A model generated the notes under the pieces. The model searched no databases and was not told where the DNA came from. It saw nothing but the letters and a program-made list of their open reading frames with translations. Shown in pieces: positions 26,205 to 35,477 of a stretch of 64,000 nucleotides of DNA. Made by a program: the position numbers and the translations under genes. Source of the stretch: Nocardioides immobilis (GTDB lineage: Bacteria > Actinomycetota > Actinomycetes > Propionibacteriales > Nocardioidaceae); NCBI RefSeq assembly GCF_003515065.1, contig NZ_QXGH01000010.1, forward strand, positions 353,164-417,163, given 5' to 3'. Position 1 is the first letter of the stretch. The number at the start of each line of letters is the position of its first letter.

Positions 26205-27545
26205 ATGCCCGCCAACTCTCTCGCCCCTGAATTGCCACGGCGCAGTCCGTCGTTCGTCGTCCTGATCTGCTTCGTGACGATCGTCTTCGACGGCTATGAC
26301 CTTGTCGTTTACGGCAGCACGATCCCGTCGATCCTCGAGTACCAGGAGTGGGGGGTCACGCCAGAAGAAGCCGGCGCGATCGGAAGCTACGCGCTCGTCG
26401 GCATGTTGATCGGTGCGCTGAGCGCCGGAGCGCTCACGGACATCATCGGGCGCCGCAAGATCATCCTGGTCTCGGTGACGTGGTTCTCGCTGGCGATGGG
26501 TTTGTCCGCTCTGTCATCGAGTCCCGAGATGCTCGGGATCGTGCGGTTCCTCGCCGGCGTCGGCCTTGGTGGTGTGGTGCCCACTGCGATTGCACTTACT
26601 GTCGAGTACTCGCCGAAGAGCCGGCGGCAGCTGAACAACGCGCTGATGTACAGCGGCTACTTCGTCGGTGGCATCCTCACCGCCCTCGCGGGACTGGTCC
26701 TGTTGCCGCACGTCGACTTCCGGGTCATGTACGCGATCGGTGCGCTCCCGCTGATCCTCGTGGTTCCCGTGGCATGGCGCTACCTGCCCGAATCGCCCGC
26801 CTTTCTCGTCGCCAAGGGCCGACACGCCGAGGCGGCTGCTCTGGCAAGCCAATACGGGATCGACCTCAACGAGAACGGCCAATCCGCCCGGTCAGCACCT
26901 GACGAGGTTGACCGGCTGGCCGGCATTCGCACGCTCTTTAGCCGTCCTTACCTGGCAGCCACACTGCTTTTCCCCCTGGCCAGTTTCTGTGGACTTCTGC
27001 TGGTCTACGGCCTGAACACCTGGCTGCCGAGCATCATGAGCTCTGCAGGCTTCGAGCTGGGCCGCTCATTGGCCTTCCTGCTGGTGCTCAACGCAGGAGG
27101 GATCATTGGCACGATCTTCGCCTCCAGGATCGCCGACCGGATCGGCGTGAAGCCCGTCGCTGTCGGAGCCTTCTTGTCTGCGGCCGCGGCGATCCTCCTC
27201 TTGAGCGTGAACCTGACGCTCGCACTGCTGCTGCTGTGCGTTGCCATCGCCGGGGCGGGCACTGGAAGCCAGATCTTGGTTAACGGATACGTCGCTGTCC
27301 ACTACCCGGATGCGAGCCGAGCCACGGCCTTGGGCTGGTCGCTCGGGATCGGGCGCGTTGGCGCCATCCTCGGCCCGATCTTGGGTGGGCTCGTGGCCGG
27401 CAGCGCGCTCGGCTTCCAATGGAACTTCTACATGTTCGCAGCGTTCGCGGCAGCAGGCGCGATTCTGATCTCCGCAGTTCCGAGAACGCGAGCATCCCGG
27501 GGTCGCCGCGGCGACCAGGTTGGTCGTCTCGAACGGGCGTCATGA
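26205..27545 (+). CDS. MFS transporter, aromatic acid:H+ symporter (AAHS) family
   Basis: 446 residues from ATG 26205, which follows ACGAGGATCAAC; an in-frame codon at 26115 lies inside the operator and is unlikely as a start. Twelve hydrophobic segments. TM1 contains the AAHS signature FDGYDLVVYGSTIP (DGxD), loop 2-3 has GALTDIIGRRKIILVSV, TM4-5 GVGLGGVVPTAIALTVEYSPKSRR, and loop 8-9 ASRIADRIGVKP. AAHS proteins import benzoates such as 4-hydroxybenzoate, protocatechuate or gentisate. Divergence from the aryl-AMP ligase makes salicylate or a relative the likely cargo. Confidence 0.92.
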   Translation: MPANSLAPELPRRSPSFVVLICFVTIVFDGYDLVVYGSTIPSILEYQEWGVTPEEAGAIGSYALVGMLIGALSAGALTDIIGRRKIILVSVTWFSLAMGLSALSSSPEMLGIVRFLAGVGLGGVVPTAIALTVEYSPKSRRQLNNALMYSGYFVGGILTALAGLVLLPHVDFRVMYAIGALPLILVVPVAWRYLPESPAFLVAKGRHAEAAALASQYGIDLNENGQSARSAPDEVDRLAGIRTLFSRPYLAATLLFPLASFCGLLLVYGLNTWLPSIMSSAGFELGRSLAFLLVLNAGGIIGTIFASRIADRIGVKPVAVGAFLSAAAAILLLSVNLTLALLLLCVAIAGAGTGSQILVNGYVAVHYPDASRATALGWSLGIGRVGAILGPILGGLVAGSALGFQWNFYMFAAFAAAGAILISAVPRTRASRGRRGDQVGRLERAS

Positions 27546-27939
27546 CCCTGCGAGCACCCTCGCGGAGGAGTGGACGCCTACATGCACCACGGTCCACACC
27601 GCACGCGTTTCGCTGCGCAAAGCCGCCGACGAGAGCACCATGTTCGCCTGCCGTCGGCTGAGGCCCACGGCGACGTCATGTCCCTTGCCGAGATGGATTC
27701 TTGCTGCCGCGGCCAGTCGCCGCCGGGGTTGTCCCGAGACCAGGCCTTGACCAACCCCGCCTCATCCAGCAAGCCGACGGCGGTCCGCCTTCGACGCCGC
27801 CACGGACGCTTCGCGGCTATCTCGGCACGAGACGTCATCGATGAACCACTTCCCATGCCCAGTCAGGTTCACGGTTTCGTGCGCAGCCGAAGTGAGACGC
27901 GGCGAGCCCTTGACCGATGCCGGCCACGGTCCTACGATC
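27546..27939. other. Intergenic region, no supported gene
   Basis: About 390 bp after the transporter. No domain-bearing frame was seen; the end holds the 24-bp operator copy at 27940. Confidence 0.45.
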
Positions 27940-27963
27940 GACCAACCGTCCAGTCGGTCGGGT
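27940..27963. promoter_or_regulatory. 24-bp operator-like palindrome, copy 4
   Basis: The right half, AGTCGGTCGGGT, is identical to copy 1 and the left arm is GACCAACCG. It ends 19 bp before the ATG at 27983, a position where bound protein would block initiation. Confidence 0.65.
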
Positions 27964-27982
27964 AATGTGAAAAGGAGACGGA

Positions 27983-28417
27983 ATGGCTATCGGGACGCTC
28001 GACCGCAAGGACGAGTTCGTCGGTCGGCTCAACGACGACGAGGAGTTCTCGTCAGAGATGCGCTGGTTTGACGGATCAATCGCGGTGACAGTCGGATCCG
28101 AACAACTTTGGCTGAAGATCTACCGCGGCCAGGTGATCGACTCGATGGACCACACACCTGCTTTTGGTGCGACGATTGGCCTCGCCGGATCCGAGGATGC
28201 TTGGAGCAGGGTCGTATCAGGCGAGTTGACGTTTAGTGACGCCGTCTCAGCGGGCTCGCGACACTTGGCCTCTTATGCAGATGCCGAGGTCGAGGGCGGG
28301 GGCTACCGAACGCCAGAGATCCAGATCAGCGGCAACGGATTCGAAGCTGGCCGGGTCCATGTCGGGCTGCGTCGCCTGGTTCTTCTCTTTGCTGAAACCT
28401 ATCGTCGCGTTCGCTGA
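27983..28417 (+). CDS. Small hypothetical protein, SCP2-like
   Basis: 144 residues, ATG after AAAAGGAGACGGA. The text (MRWFDGSIAVTVGSEQLWLKIYRG, FGATIGLAGSEDAWSRVVSG) has the alternation of strands and the helix-forming AWSRVVSGELTFSDA pattern of SCP2/sterol-transfer-like small domains, but no catalytic motif. It is 23 bp upstream of an alpha/beta hydrolase and just behind the operator copy 4, so the two form one unit. A ligand-binding accessory role is possible, not shown. A similar domain seems to be fused to the oxygenase at 35478. Confidence 0.7.
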   Translation: MAIGTLDRKDEFVGRLNDDEEFSSEMRWFDGSIAVTVGSEQLWLKIYRGQVIDSMDHTPAFGATIGLAGSEDAWSRVVSGELTFSDAVSAGSRHLASYADAEVEGGGYRTPEIQISGNGFEAGRVHVGLRRLVLLFAETYRRVR

Positions 28418-28440
28418 GCCGGACAGAAAGGCAGGCACCC

Positions 28441-29262
28441 ATGTCTACTGAGGAACTAACCGGCCACTACATCCGCATCGACGGGACTCGGACGTTCTAC
28501 GATGAGATTGGCACCGGCATTCCATTCATCGGAATTCACACTGCAGGATCGGACTCGCGGGAGTACCAATATCTACTCCCACTCCTTGCTGCGCGAGGGT
28601 TTCGTGCTGTAGCGCTTGACCTGCCCGGGCACTCTCGTTCGTATCCGCAAAACTGGCGCGCGACCACGAGTCTTCATGAGCATGCGGAGTTTGTGTTCCG
28701 TTTTGCACGAGAGGTCTTCGGTGACGAGAAGCCAGTCGTCGCTGGATGCTCGATCGGCGGTTGCATTTCCTTTGATCTGATTGCGCACCACAGCGATGCC
28801 TTCCGCGCAATCATCCCGATGGAAGGTCTGGCATGGGGCTCTCGTATCCTGCCGGCGCCGGTCGATCTAGCGCGTCCGTCGTGGTCGACTGCGTGGAAGC
28901 CATTCCTGGAGTATGCCGCAGTCGATTCGCTCGGAAAGCCGACGTTGGCGCGCGCGGAGAAGGTGAAGGAGCTTTGGTGGCAGCACCAGAATGCGCACGA
29001 GGCTGGAAACGGGGACATTCAGGGCTGGGCCGCGCACGACGTGCGCCATTTGTTGGGCGATTCCCAGTGCCCTGTCCTTGTCGTGAAGGGAAATGATGAC
29101 TTCTGGCTCCCGGCCGAACTGATCGAGCAGTCTGCAGCAATGGTCGGCGATCAGGCGGAGATTGCGATGCTCGATGGTATCGGGCACTACCCCATGTTTG
29201 AGGATCCTGAACTTATCGCAGACCTCATTGCAGACTTTGTCAAGCGGCGCGTCGTCGAGTAG
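28441..29262 (+). CDS. Alpha/beta hydrolase
   Basis: 273 residues, ATG after AAAGGCAGGCACCC. The fold is complete: oxyanion region GIPFIGIHTAGSDSREY, ALDLPGHSRS, the nucleophile elbow VAGCSIGGCISFD with Ser near residue 104, the acid-strand PVLVVKGNDDFWLP and the catalytic His in GIGHYPMFEDPEL near residue 250. This group includes C-C bond hydrolases and esterases. It shares an operator-controlled unit with the SCP2-like gene and so probably works with the flavin monooxygenase regulon of 2.4-10 kb. The substrate is unknown. Confidence 0.87.
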   Translation: MSTEELTGHYIRIDGTRTFYDEIGTGIPFIGIHTAGSDSREYQYLLPLLAARGFRAVALDLPGHSRSYPQNWRATTSLHEHAEFVFRFAREVFGDEKPVVAGCSIGGCISFDLIAHHSDAFRAIIPMEGLAWGSRILPAPVDLARPSWSTAWKPFLEYAAVDSLGKPTLARAEKVKELWWQHQNAHEAGNGDIQGWAAHDVRHLLGDSQCPVLVVKGNDDFWLPAELIEQSAAMVGDQAEIAMLDGIGHYPMFEDPELIADLIADFVKRRVVE

Positions 29263-30057
29263 CAGAAATATAGTGCGCACACTCGCCTAACGCTGTGTGA
29301 CCGCAGGTGGCGCGCCGGCCGGGGTGTGGTGAGCCCCGCGCCCGGACCACTACCGGCGACGCGCCTGCCAAACAATAGGCCTCATTGACGTGGTGGCCGC
29401 CGCTCGGAATAATCCTGCGGCGGCCACCGCCCCACGTATCTAACATCTCCTTCGGCGGCGGAGAGAGCTCGAGAGAAGGGACCGACATGAGCGCACCGAG
29501 CACTCCGTCGGATTACAAGGATCAGCTCCACTGTCACGGACCTCGCCTCGCAGGTCATCATGCACCCGGTTCCAAGAACTGATTGGCTTGTATTGCGGCG
29601 ACGGAGACAGATGTTTCCGTGATGCGACGCCGATTTTGGTTTCGATCGCGCCTCCGGCCGTGCGGTTGCGTGCACACTGTTCAGTGAACAAGCCATCCTG
29701 TGGTCGGGGACGGCCACGGCCTCGCGACCGCTTCTGACGGTCGAGCGCGATGTGGTGTCCTGCGTAGGGGAGCCGCGTCGCCGGCCCGTTCGTTGAGCAC
29801 CGCTGCCCTTGAGGATGCCGATCGTATCGACCGCGTTCGTGCGGGGAGTCCTGGAAGGAGTGGTACCGGGACCCCGGGCGGCGCCTGGGCCACCCGGGAT
29901 CCCGAGTCTGGAGTGTGACGCGCGCCGTGCGACGCTGAGGCGGGTCTCGCGACACGCTGCGGACCACCGGGGCGCTCGTAAGGTTTGCAGGTCCTCGCGC
30001 CGCCTGTCGCCTAACCTCCCGATCACCGGGACTCGCCGACGCCGGCAGGCGGGTGCC
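29263..30057. other. Long intergenic region with a hairpin and a possible broken reading frame
   Basis: About 800 bp. A hairpin with an 11-bp stem (GTGGCCGCCGC at 29393-29403, pairing with 29417-29427) may end the hydrolase transcript. A short frame starts at ATG 29487 after AGAGAAGGGACCGAC (MSAPSTPSDYKD); a one-base shift near 29520 would continue it as STVTDLASQVIMHPVPRTDW to a stop near 29630. This may be the start of a lost gene. Nothing else was recognised. Confidence 0.35.
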
Positions 30058-30828
30058 TCATACTCCGCTGCCGAGGTTGCGGCGGCGCTGGATCGTGCTG
30101 CCGAGCCCGGCCGCGGCCGCCCGGATCGCCGCGACGTGCTGCTCGGGGCGGAACCGGCTGGTAGGACCGGTGACGCTGAGAGCGCCGACGACCTCCTGGT
30201 CCTCCAGCAGCACCGGCGCTGCCGCGCACACGATGCCGAGGGTCGACTCTTCCTGCTCGAACGCGACACCTTGCTCGAGGATGGCCCTCAGTTGGCGCTG
30301 GAGCCGGCCGGGGGCGATGATCGTGTGGGGTGTACGCCGCGCCATTGGCGCCGTGAGCACAGCGTTTTGAAGATCAGGATCTGCGTGGGCGAGCAGGGCT
30401 TTGCCGATCGCGGTGCAGTGCAGCGGCATCCGTCCGCCGGCACGCGACGGCATTCGCGCCTGCCGGTGACCGCCGATCTTGGCGACGTACACCACCTCGT
30501 GGCCATCGCGGACGCCCAGGTGCACGGTCTCGTGGGTGCGCTCGTAGAGGTCCTGCATGAACGGCATCGCAACCTGCAGCAGGCTGCGCTCCACCGAGGC
30601 GCGCATTCCGAGCTCGAAGAGTCCACCGCTGAGCCGGTAGCCGTGCTCCGTCCGGTCAAGCATCCGGTGCTGCACTAGCTCGTTGGCGAGTCTGTAGGTA
30701 GTTGCCTTATGTAGCCCGGTTCGGCGCACGAGCTCGGCAAGGCTGACCGTTTGGTCGTCGGCTGCGAATGCATGCAGGATCCGCATCGCCTTGCCGAGCA
30801 CGGTGTCGAGCGCCACCTTTTCGGACAT
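30058..30828 (-). CDS. IclR-family transcriptional regulator
   Basis: 256 residues, ATG after AGGAGGCCCA. The N-terminal helix-turn-helix reads VSLAELVRRTGLHKATTYRLANELVQHRML, and the effector domain has RTHETVHLGVRDGHEVVYVAKI, PLHCTAIGKALLAH and VCAAAPVLLEDQEVVGALSVTGP. It is transcribed away from the hydratase/aldehyde dehydrogenase/aldolase operon 102 bp distant and is its likely regulator. IclR proteins commonly control aromatic catabolic operons. Confidence 0.93.
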   Translation of the reverse strand: MSEKVALDTVLGKAMRILHAFAADDQTVSLAELVRRTGLHKATTYRLANELVQHRMLDRTEHGYRLSGGLFELGMRASVERSLLQVAMPFMQDLYERTHETVHLGVRDGHEVVYVAKIGGHRQARMPSRAGGRMPLHCTAIGKALLAHADPDLQNAVLTAPMARRTPHTIIAPGRLQRQLRAILEQGVAFEQEESTLGIVCAAAPVLLEDQEVVGALSVTGPTSRFRPEQHVAAIRAAAAGLGSTIQRRRNLGSGV

Positions 30829-30930
30829 TGGGCCTCCTGACCCGAGCGTATCGCTGAACGAGACGATCCGCTGGCATGAAGAATCTGGCCAGCCGCAGAG
30901 TGGTTGTCGATCGCGAATGAAGGGCGAGTG

Positions 30931-31794
30931 ATGACGGCACCGAAGTACGACGCCGCGTGGGTCGGCGCGACGGCGATCTCGACGCGGCCGACGACCAGTG
31001 TGGCACCCGAGGTGATCGTGGCCGCGGGCGTTCGCCTAGTCGAGGCCCACTTCAGTGGGAGCCCGTGCGCGCCGGTCCGGGACATGATCGGTGCCGACGA
31101 CATCGCGGCGGCGTACCTGGTTCAGCAATATTTCAATGACGCGCGCCGGGCGCGGGGCGCCCGGGTGGTAGGTCGAAAGATCGGGGCGACTTCGGAGGCG
31201 GTGCAGGCCCAGCTCGGCGTCGACCAGCCCGACTTCGGGGTGCTCTTCGACGACATGGAGTATGGGGACGCCGAACTCATCCCAATTCGGCGGCTGCTAC
31301 AGCCGAAGGCGGAGGCCGAGGTTGCGTTCGTGCTGGCTGAAGATCTCGCCGACGGCCCGTTGGACCTCGCTCGGATCCGTCGGGCGGTCGGCGCGGTTGC
31401 CGCGGCGCTGGAGATCGTCGACAGCCGGATCGCCGACTGGAATATCAGCTTCGGTGACACGGTCGCTGACAACGCCTCCTCGGGTCTCTACGTGCTCGGC
31501 AGCGAGCGGCGCACTCTCGGCGAGGTGGAGCCGGTCGACGTCACGATGTCGATGACGATCGACGGCCGCGAAGTGTCCAGCGGCAACGGCGCGGCCTGCC
31601 TCGGCGACCCTATGCGCGCCGTCGCTTGGCTGGCCCACCAGGCGCGCACGTTCGGCGACCCGCTGCGGGCGGGGCAGGTGGTGCTATCCGGCGCGCTCGG
31701 CCCGATGCGTCCTGTCCATCCCGGCGGAGTCGTCGTCGCCACCATCTCCGGGCTCGGCACCGTGACCGCCCGGTTCAGCGAGGAGGAACAGTGA
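30931..31794 (+). CDS. 2-keto-4-pentenoate hydratase family protein (HsaE/MhpD/XylJ-like)
   Basis: 287 residues from ATG 30931, behind GAAGGGCGAG; the frame also opens at 30904. Signatures are [68 protein letters not shown] with metal-binding glutamates, and [12 protein letters not shown]. It hydrates 2-hydroxy-2,4-dienoates to 4-hydroxy-2-oxoacids, the first step after meta-cleavage hydrolysis. It overlaps the next gene by one base. Confidence 0.92.
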   Translation: MTAPKYDAAWVGATAISTRPTTSVAPEVIVAAGVRLVEAHFSGSPCAPVRDMIGADDIAAAYLVQQYFNDARRARGARVVGRKIGATSEAVQAQLGVDQPDFGVLFDDMEYGDAELIPIRRLLQPKAEAEVAFVLAEDLADGPLDLARIRRAVGAVAAALEIVDSRIADWNISFGDTVADNASSGLYVLGSERRTLGEVEPVDVTMSMTIDGREVSSGNGAACLGDPMRAVAWLAHQARTFGDPLRAGQVVLSGALGPMRPVHPGGVVVATISGLGTVTARFSEEEQ

Positions 31795-32750
31795 TGAGCA
31801 ACATCAAGGTCAAGGTAGCAATCATCGGATCGGGCAACATCGGGACCGACCTGATGATCAAGGTGTTGCGGACCGCCGAGAACCTGGAGATGGGGGTGAT
31901 GGTTGGCATCGACCCAGCCTCCGATGGGCTGGCGCGCGCTGCCCGGCTCGGCGTCCCGACGACTGCGGACGGGGTGGGCGGTCTGGTGGCGATGACCGGC
32001 TTCGAGGACATCGAGATCGTCTTCGACGCGACCTCCGCGAAGGCCCACGTGGCGAACAGTGCACGGCTGGCGCCGTACGACAAGCGGCTGATCGACCTGA
32101 CGCCGGCAGCCATCGGGCCGTACGTCGTGCCGGCGGTCAACCTCGACGAGAACCTCGACGCTCCGAACATCAATATGGTCACGTGTGGAGGCCAGGCCAC
32201 GATCCCGATTGTGGCAGCCGTTGCCCGGGTGGTGCCGGTGTTGTACGCCGAGATCGTCGCATCGATCTCCTCACGCTCGGCTGGCCCCGGCACCCGCGCC
32301 AACATCGACGAGTTCACCGGGACCACTTCGCGGGCGATCGTCGAGGTGGGGGGCGCGAGGCGCGGCAAGGCAGTGATCATCCTCAATCCGGCAGAACCGC
32401 CGCTGATCATGCGGGACACCGTGTTCTGCCTGGTCGCATCGACCGAAAAGGGCGTGGCCGACGAGATCGCGACCTCGGTGGAGAAGATGGTGGCCGATGT
32501 CGCGGCCTACGTGCCCGGCTACCGGCTCAAGCAGTCGGTCCAGGTCACCGAGATCCCGTCGGATCAGCCGGTCGAGACGCTGCTGCTGGAGGGTGAGACC
32601 CAGCGCCCCACCCACCAGGTCTCGGTGTTCCTCGAGGTCGAGGGGGCTGGCCACTACCTCCCGGCGTACGCCGGCAACCTCGACATCATGACCTCCGCGG
32701 CCCTGCAGGCGGCCGAGCGGATCGCTGCAGCAAAGGAAACCACCCGATGA
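31794..32750 (+). CDS. Acetaldehyde/propionaldehyde dehydrogenase (acylating), MhpF/HsaG-like
   Basis: 318 residues starting within TGATGAGC, one base over the hydratase stop. NAD-binding [19 protein letters not shown], the catalytic Cys in [40 protein letters not shown], and C-terminal [27 protein letters not shown] are all as in the family. It converts the aldehyde released by the aldolase to acetyl- or propionyl-CoA and forms a channelled complex with the next gene product. Confidence 0.95.
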   Translation: MSNIKVKVAIIGSGNIGTDLMIKVLRTAENLEMGVMVGIDPASDGLARAARLGVPTTADGVGGLVAMTGFEDIEIVFDATSAKAHVANSARLAPYDKRLIDLTPAAIGPYVVPAVNLDENLDAPNINMVTCGGQATIPIVAAVARVVPVLYAEIVASISSRSAGPGTRANIDEFTGTTSRAIVEVGGARRGKAVIILNPAEPPLIMRDTVFCLVASTEKGVADEIATSVEKMVADVAAYVPGYRLKQSVQVTEIPSDQPVETLLLEGETQRPTHQVSVFLEVEGAGHYLPAYAGNLDIMTSAALQAAERIAAAKETTR

Positions 32751-33787
32751 GCACCCCCGAAACCACGTTTCCGATCTTCGTCCAGGACGTCACACTTCGC
32801 GATGGCATGCACGCCGTCCGCCACCGGATAACGCCGGACAACGTTCGCCGCATCGTCGCGGCGCTCGACGCTGCTGGCGTCGACGCCATCGAGGTAGCGC
32901 ACGGGGACGGGCTGGCCGGTGGCTCCGTCAACTATGGCCCCGGCTCCCACACCGACTGGCAGTGGATTGAGGCCGCGGCTGAGGTGATCGGCAGCGCCCG
33001 CCTCACAACATTGCTGCTGCCCGGGGTCGGCACCATCGCGGAGCTCAAGCACGCCTATAGTCTCGGCGTCCGCTCGGTGCGGGTCGCCACCCACTGCACG
33101 GAGGCGGACGTGGCCGCGCAGCACATCGCCACCGCCCGCGAGATCGGGATGGACGTCGCCGGGTTTCTGATGATGAGCCACTTGGCACCTGCGGCCGAGC
33201 TCGCCGCGCAGGCGAAGCTGATGGAGTCCTACGGCGCGCATTGCGTGTACGTCACCGACTCCGGCGGACGACTGACGATGACCGACGTCGCCGCACGGGT
33301 CCTGGCCTATCGCGACCTGCTGGACGAGAACACCGAGATCGGGATCCACGCTCACGAGAATCTCTCGCTCTCCGTAGCCAACTCTGTCGTGGCCGTCGAG
33401 AACGGGGTCTATCGCGTCGACGCCTCACTGGCCGGCCACGGCGCAGGGGCAGGCAACTGTCCGATCGAGGCGTTCGTTGCGGTCGCCGACATTTGCGGCT
33501 TCGACCACCGATGCGACGTGTTCGCGCTCCAGGACGCCGCGGACGACATCGTACGCCCGCTCCAGGACCGCCCGGTCCGGGTGGACCGCGAGACTCTGAC
33601 CTTGGGGTACGCCGGTGTCTACTCCAGCTTCCTGCGGCACGCTGAGTCGGCGGCAACCCGCTTTGACCTCGACACCCGTTCGCTGCTCATGGAGTGCGGA
33701 CGACGTGCGCTTGTCGGCGGCCAGGAGGACATGATCATCGACATTGCGCTCGACCTCGTCGCCGAACGAGAGCGGGCTGCGACGTGA
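32747..33787 (+). CDS. 4-hydroxy-2-oxovalerate aldolase, MhpE/HsaF-like
   Basis: 346 residues, ATGA overlap with the dehydrogenase. DRE-TIM aldolase with [16 protein letters not shown], the general HxH metal site in [40 protein letters not shown], and the small C-terminal domain ending in [16 protein letters not shown]. It cleaves 4-hydroxy-2-oxoacids to pyruvate and an aldehyde that passes to the partner dehydrogenase. The trio 30931-33787 is a complete lower meta-cleavage pathway. Confidence 0.95.
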   Translation: MSTPETTFPIFVQDVTLRDGMHAVRHRITPDNVRRIVAALDAAGVDAIEVAHGDGLAGGSVNYGPGSHTDWQWIEAAAEVIGSARLTTLLLPGVGTIAELKHAYSLGVRSVRVATHCTEADVAAQHIATAREIGMDVAGFLMMSHLAPAAELAAQAKLMESYGAHCVYVTDSGGRLTMTDVAARVLAYRDLLDENTEIGIHAHENLSLSVANSVVAVENGVYRVDASLAGHGAGAGNCPIEAFVAVADICGFDHRCDVFALQDAADDIVRPLQDRPVRVDRETLTLGYAGVYSSFLRHAESAATRFDLDTRSLLMECGRRALVGGQEDMIIDIALDLVAERERAAT

Positions 33788-34260
33788 CCGCCGCTCGTGA
33801 CATGACGGCGATCCCGGTGATCGAGGGCTGGTTCACGACGGGAGAGGAGCCGCGGCTCGTCGCGTCGCGGTGCACCGCGTGCGGGACCCTGGTGTTCCCG
33901 CCGCCCCCGCCGGAAGCGGCGAGCTTCTGCCGCAACCCGGTGTGCGACGGCGAGCAGCACGAGCCGGCCGAGCTGTCCCGGGCCGGCCGGGTGTGGTCCT
34001 ACACGGACGCGCAGTACCAGCCGCCGGCGCCGTACGTCCCGACCACGGACCCGTTCGAGCCGTTCGCGCTCGCCGCGGTCGAGCTGCCGGAGGGTCTGGT
34101 CGTGCTCGGCCAGGTGGCCGACGGCTACGGCGTGCGCGACCTCGCGGTCGGCGCCGAGGTCGAGCTGGTCGTGGAGTCGCTCTACGAGGACGAGACCGGG
34201 GAGCGCACGATCTGGCGCTGGAAGCCTGTCGTGGAGCTCGGCGAGGAGGCAGACCAGTGA
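33784..34260 (+). CDS. DUF35 / OB-fold zinc-ribbon acyl-CoA-associated protein
   Basis: 158 residues from GTG 33784 (GTGA overlap with the aldolase); ATG 33802 is an alternative. The zinc ribbon uses [11 protein letters not shown] and FCRNPVC, followed by an OB-fold with [17 protein letters not shown] and [21 protein letters not shown]35 proteins bind acyl-CoA and are obligate partners of SCP-x-type thiolases or lyases, as in Ltp2/ChsH2 of steroid degradation. The next gene is such a thiolase, again coupled by a GTGA overlap. From this gene on, the third-codon GC looks higher than in the aldolase trio. Confidence 0.87.
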   Translation: MTAARDMTAIPVIEGWFTTGEEPRLVASRCTACGTLVFPPPPPEAASFCRNPVCDGEQHEPAELSRAGRVWSYTDAQYQPPAPYVPTTDPFEPFALAAVELPEGLVVLGQVADGYGVRDLAVGAEVELVVESLYEDETGERTIWRWKPVVELGEEADQ

Positions 34261-35453
34261 GCAACGCGATCGCCGTCGCCGGTGTCGGCATGCACCCCTG
34301 GGGCAAGTGGGGCCGCCCGTTCGTGGAGTACGGCGTGCACGCGGCCCGTACCGCGCTTGCCGACTCCGGCATCGCGTGGCGCGACGTCGACTTCGTGGTC
34401 GGTGGCGAGACGGTGCGCAACGGCTACGCCGGCTACGTCGCGGGCTCGACCTTCGCGTCGGCACTCGGGTGGAACGGCGCGCGGATCGCGACGTCGTACG
34501 CCGCCTGCGCGACGGGTGCCCAGGCCCTCGACACCGCGCGGGCGCGGATCCTCGCGGGTCTGTCCGAGATCGCGCTGGTCGTCGGTGCGGACACCACACC
34601 GAAGGGCTTCCTCGCGCCGAACGCCGGCGAGCGGTGGACCGACCCGGACTGGCTGCGGTTCCGGCTGCTCGGCATGACGAACCCGGCGTACTTCGCGCTC
34701 TACGCGCGCCGCCGGATGGACCTCTACGGCGCGACCAGCGAGGACTTCGCGCAGGTCAAGGTCAAGAACGCGCGGCACGGGCTGGAGAACCCCTACGCCC
34801 GCTACCGCAAGGAGGTCGCTGTCGCGGACGTGCTCGGCTCGGCGATCGTCTCGGACCCGCTGCACCTGCTCGACATCTGCGCGACCTCCGACGGAGCGGC
34901 CGCGGTGGTGCTGACCAGCCTCGACTACGCGCGCCGGCACGGTCTCGGCGGTGCTGCAGGGCCGGTGCGGGTCGAAGCGGTGTCGACGGTGACGCCGACC
35001 TTCCCGAACACCGTCATCGACATGCCGCTGCTGTCGACCGATCACGCCGCGGGCGGGGCGCCGGAGCGGACGTTCAAGGAGTCGCTCGCGCTCGCGGCCT
35101 ACGAGGAGGCCGGCATCGGCCCGGACGACGTGGACGTGGCCGAGGTCTACGACCTGTCGACCGCGCTCGAGCTCGACTGGATCGAGGACCTCGGGCTCTG
35201 CAAGCGTGGCGAGGCTGAGGTGCTGCTCCGCGCCGGCGACACCACGATCGGCGGCCGGATCCCGGTCAACCCGTCCGGCGGCCTGGCCTGCTTCGGCGAG
35301 GCGGTGCCGGCCCAGGCGCTCGCCCAGGTCTGCGAGCTCACCTGGCAGCTGCGCGGCCAGGCGACCGGTCGTCAGGTCGAGGGTGCCCGGGTCGGGATCA
35401 CGGCGAACCAGGGCCTGTTCGGCCACGGCTCGTCGGTGCTCCTCGCCCGCTGA
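34257..35453 (+). CDS. SCP-x/lipid-transfer-type thiolase (Ltp2-like)
   Basis: 398 residues from GTG 34257. Thiolase-like fold of the lipid-transfer group: IAVAGVGMHPWGKWGRPFVEYGVHAARTAL, the nucleophile-region TSYAACATGAQALDTARARI, DICATSDGAAAVVLTS, VAEVYDLSTALELDWIEDLGLC and C-terminal PVNPSGGLACFGEAVPAQAL plus TANQGLFGHGSSVLL. Members need a DUF35 subunit and catalyse thiolysis or retro-aldol cleavage of acyl-CoA side chains. Joined to the meta-cleavage trio, it may remove a side chain before or after ring cleavage. Very high GC compared with its neighbours hints at separate acquisition. Confidence 0.88.
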   Translation: MSNAIAVAGVGMHPWGKWGRPFVEYGVHAARTALADSGIAWRDVDFVVGGETVRNGYAGYVAGSTFASALGWNGARIATSYAACATGAQALDTARARILAGLSEIALVVGADTTPKGFLAPNAGERWTDPDWLRFRLLGMTNPAYFALYARRRMDLYGATSEDFAQVKVKNARHGLENPYARYRKEVAVADVLGSAIVSDPLHLLDICATSDGAAAVVLTSLDYARRHGLGGAAGPVRVEAVSTVTPTFPNTVIDMPLLSTDHAAGGAPERTFKESLALAAYEEAGIGPDDVDVAEVYDLSTALELDWIEDLGLCKRGEAEVLLRAGDTTIGGRIPVNPSGGLACFGEAVPAQALAQVCELTWQLRGQATGRQVEGARVGITANQGLFGHGSSVLLAR

Positions 35454-35477
35454 GCGAGGCAGCGAGCCCTGGGCCGC

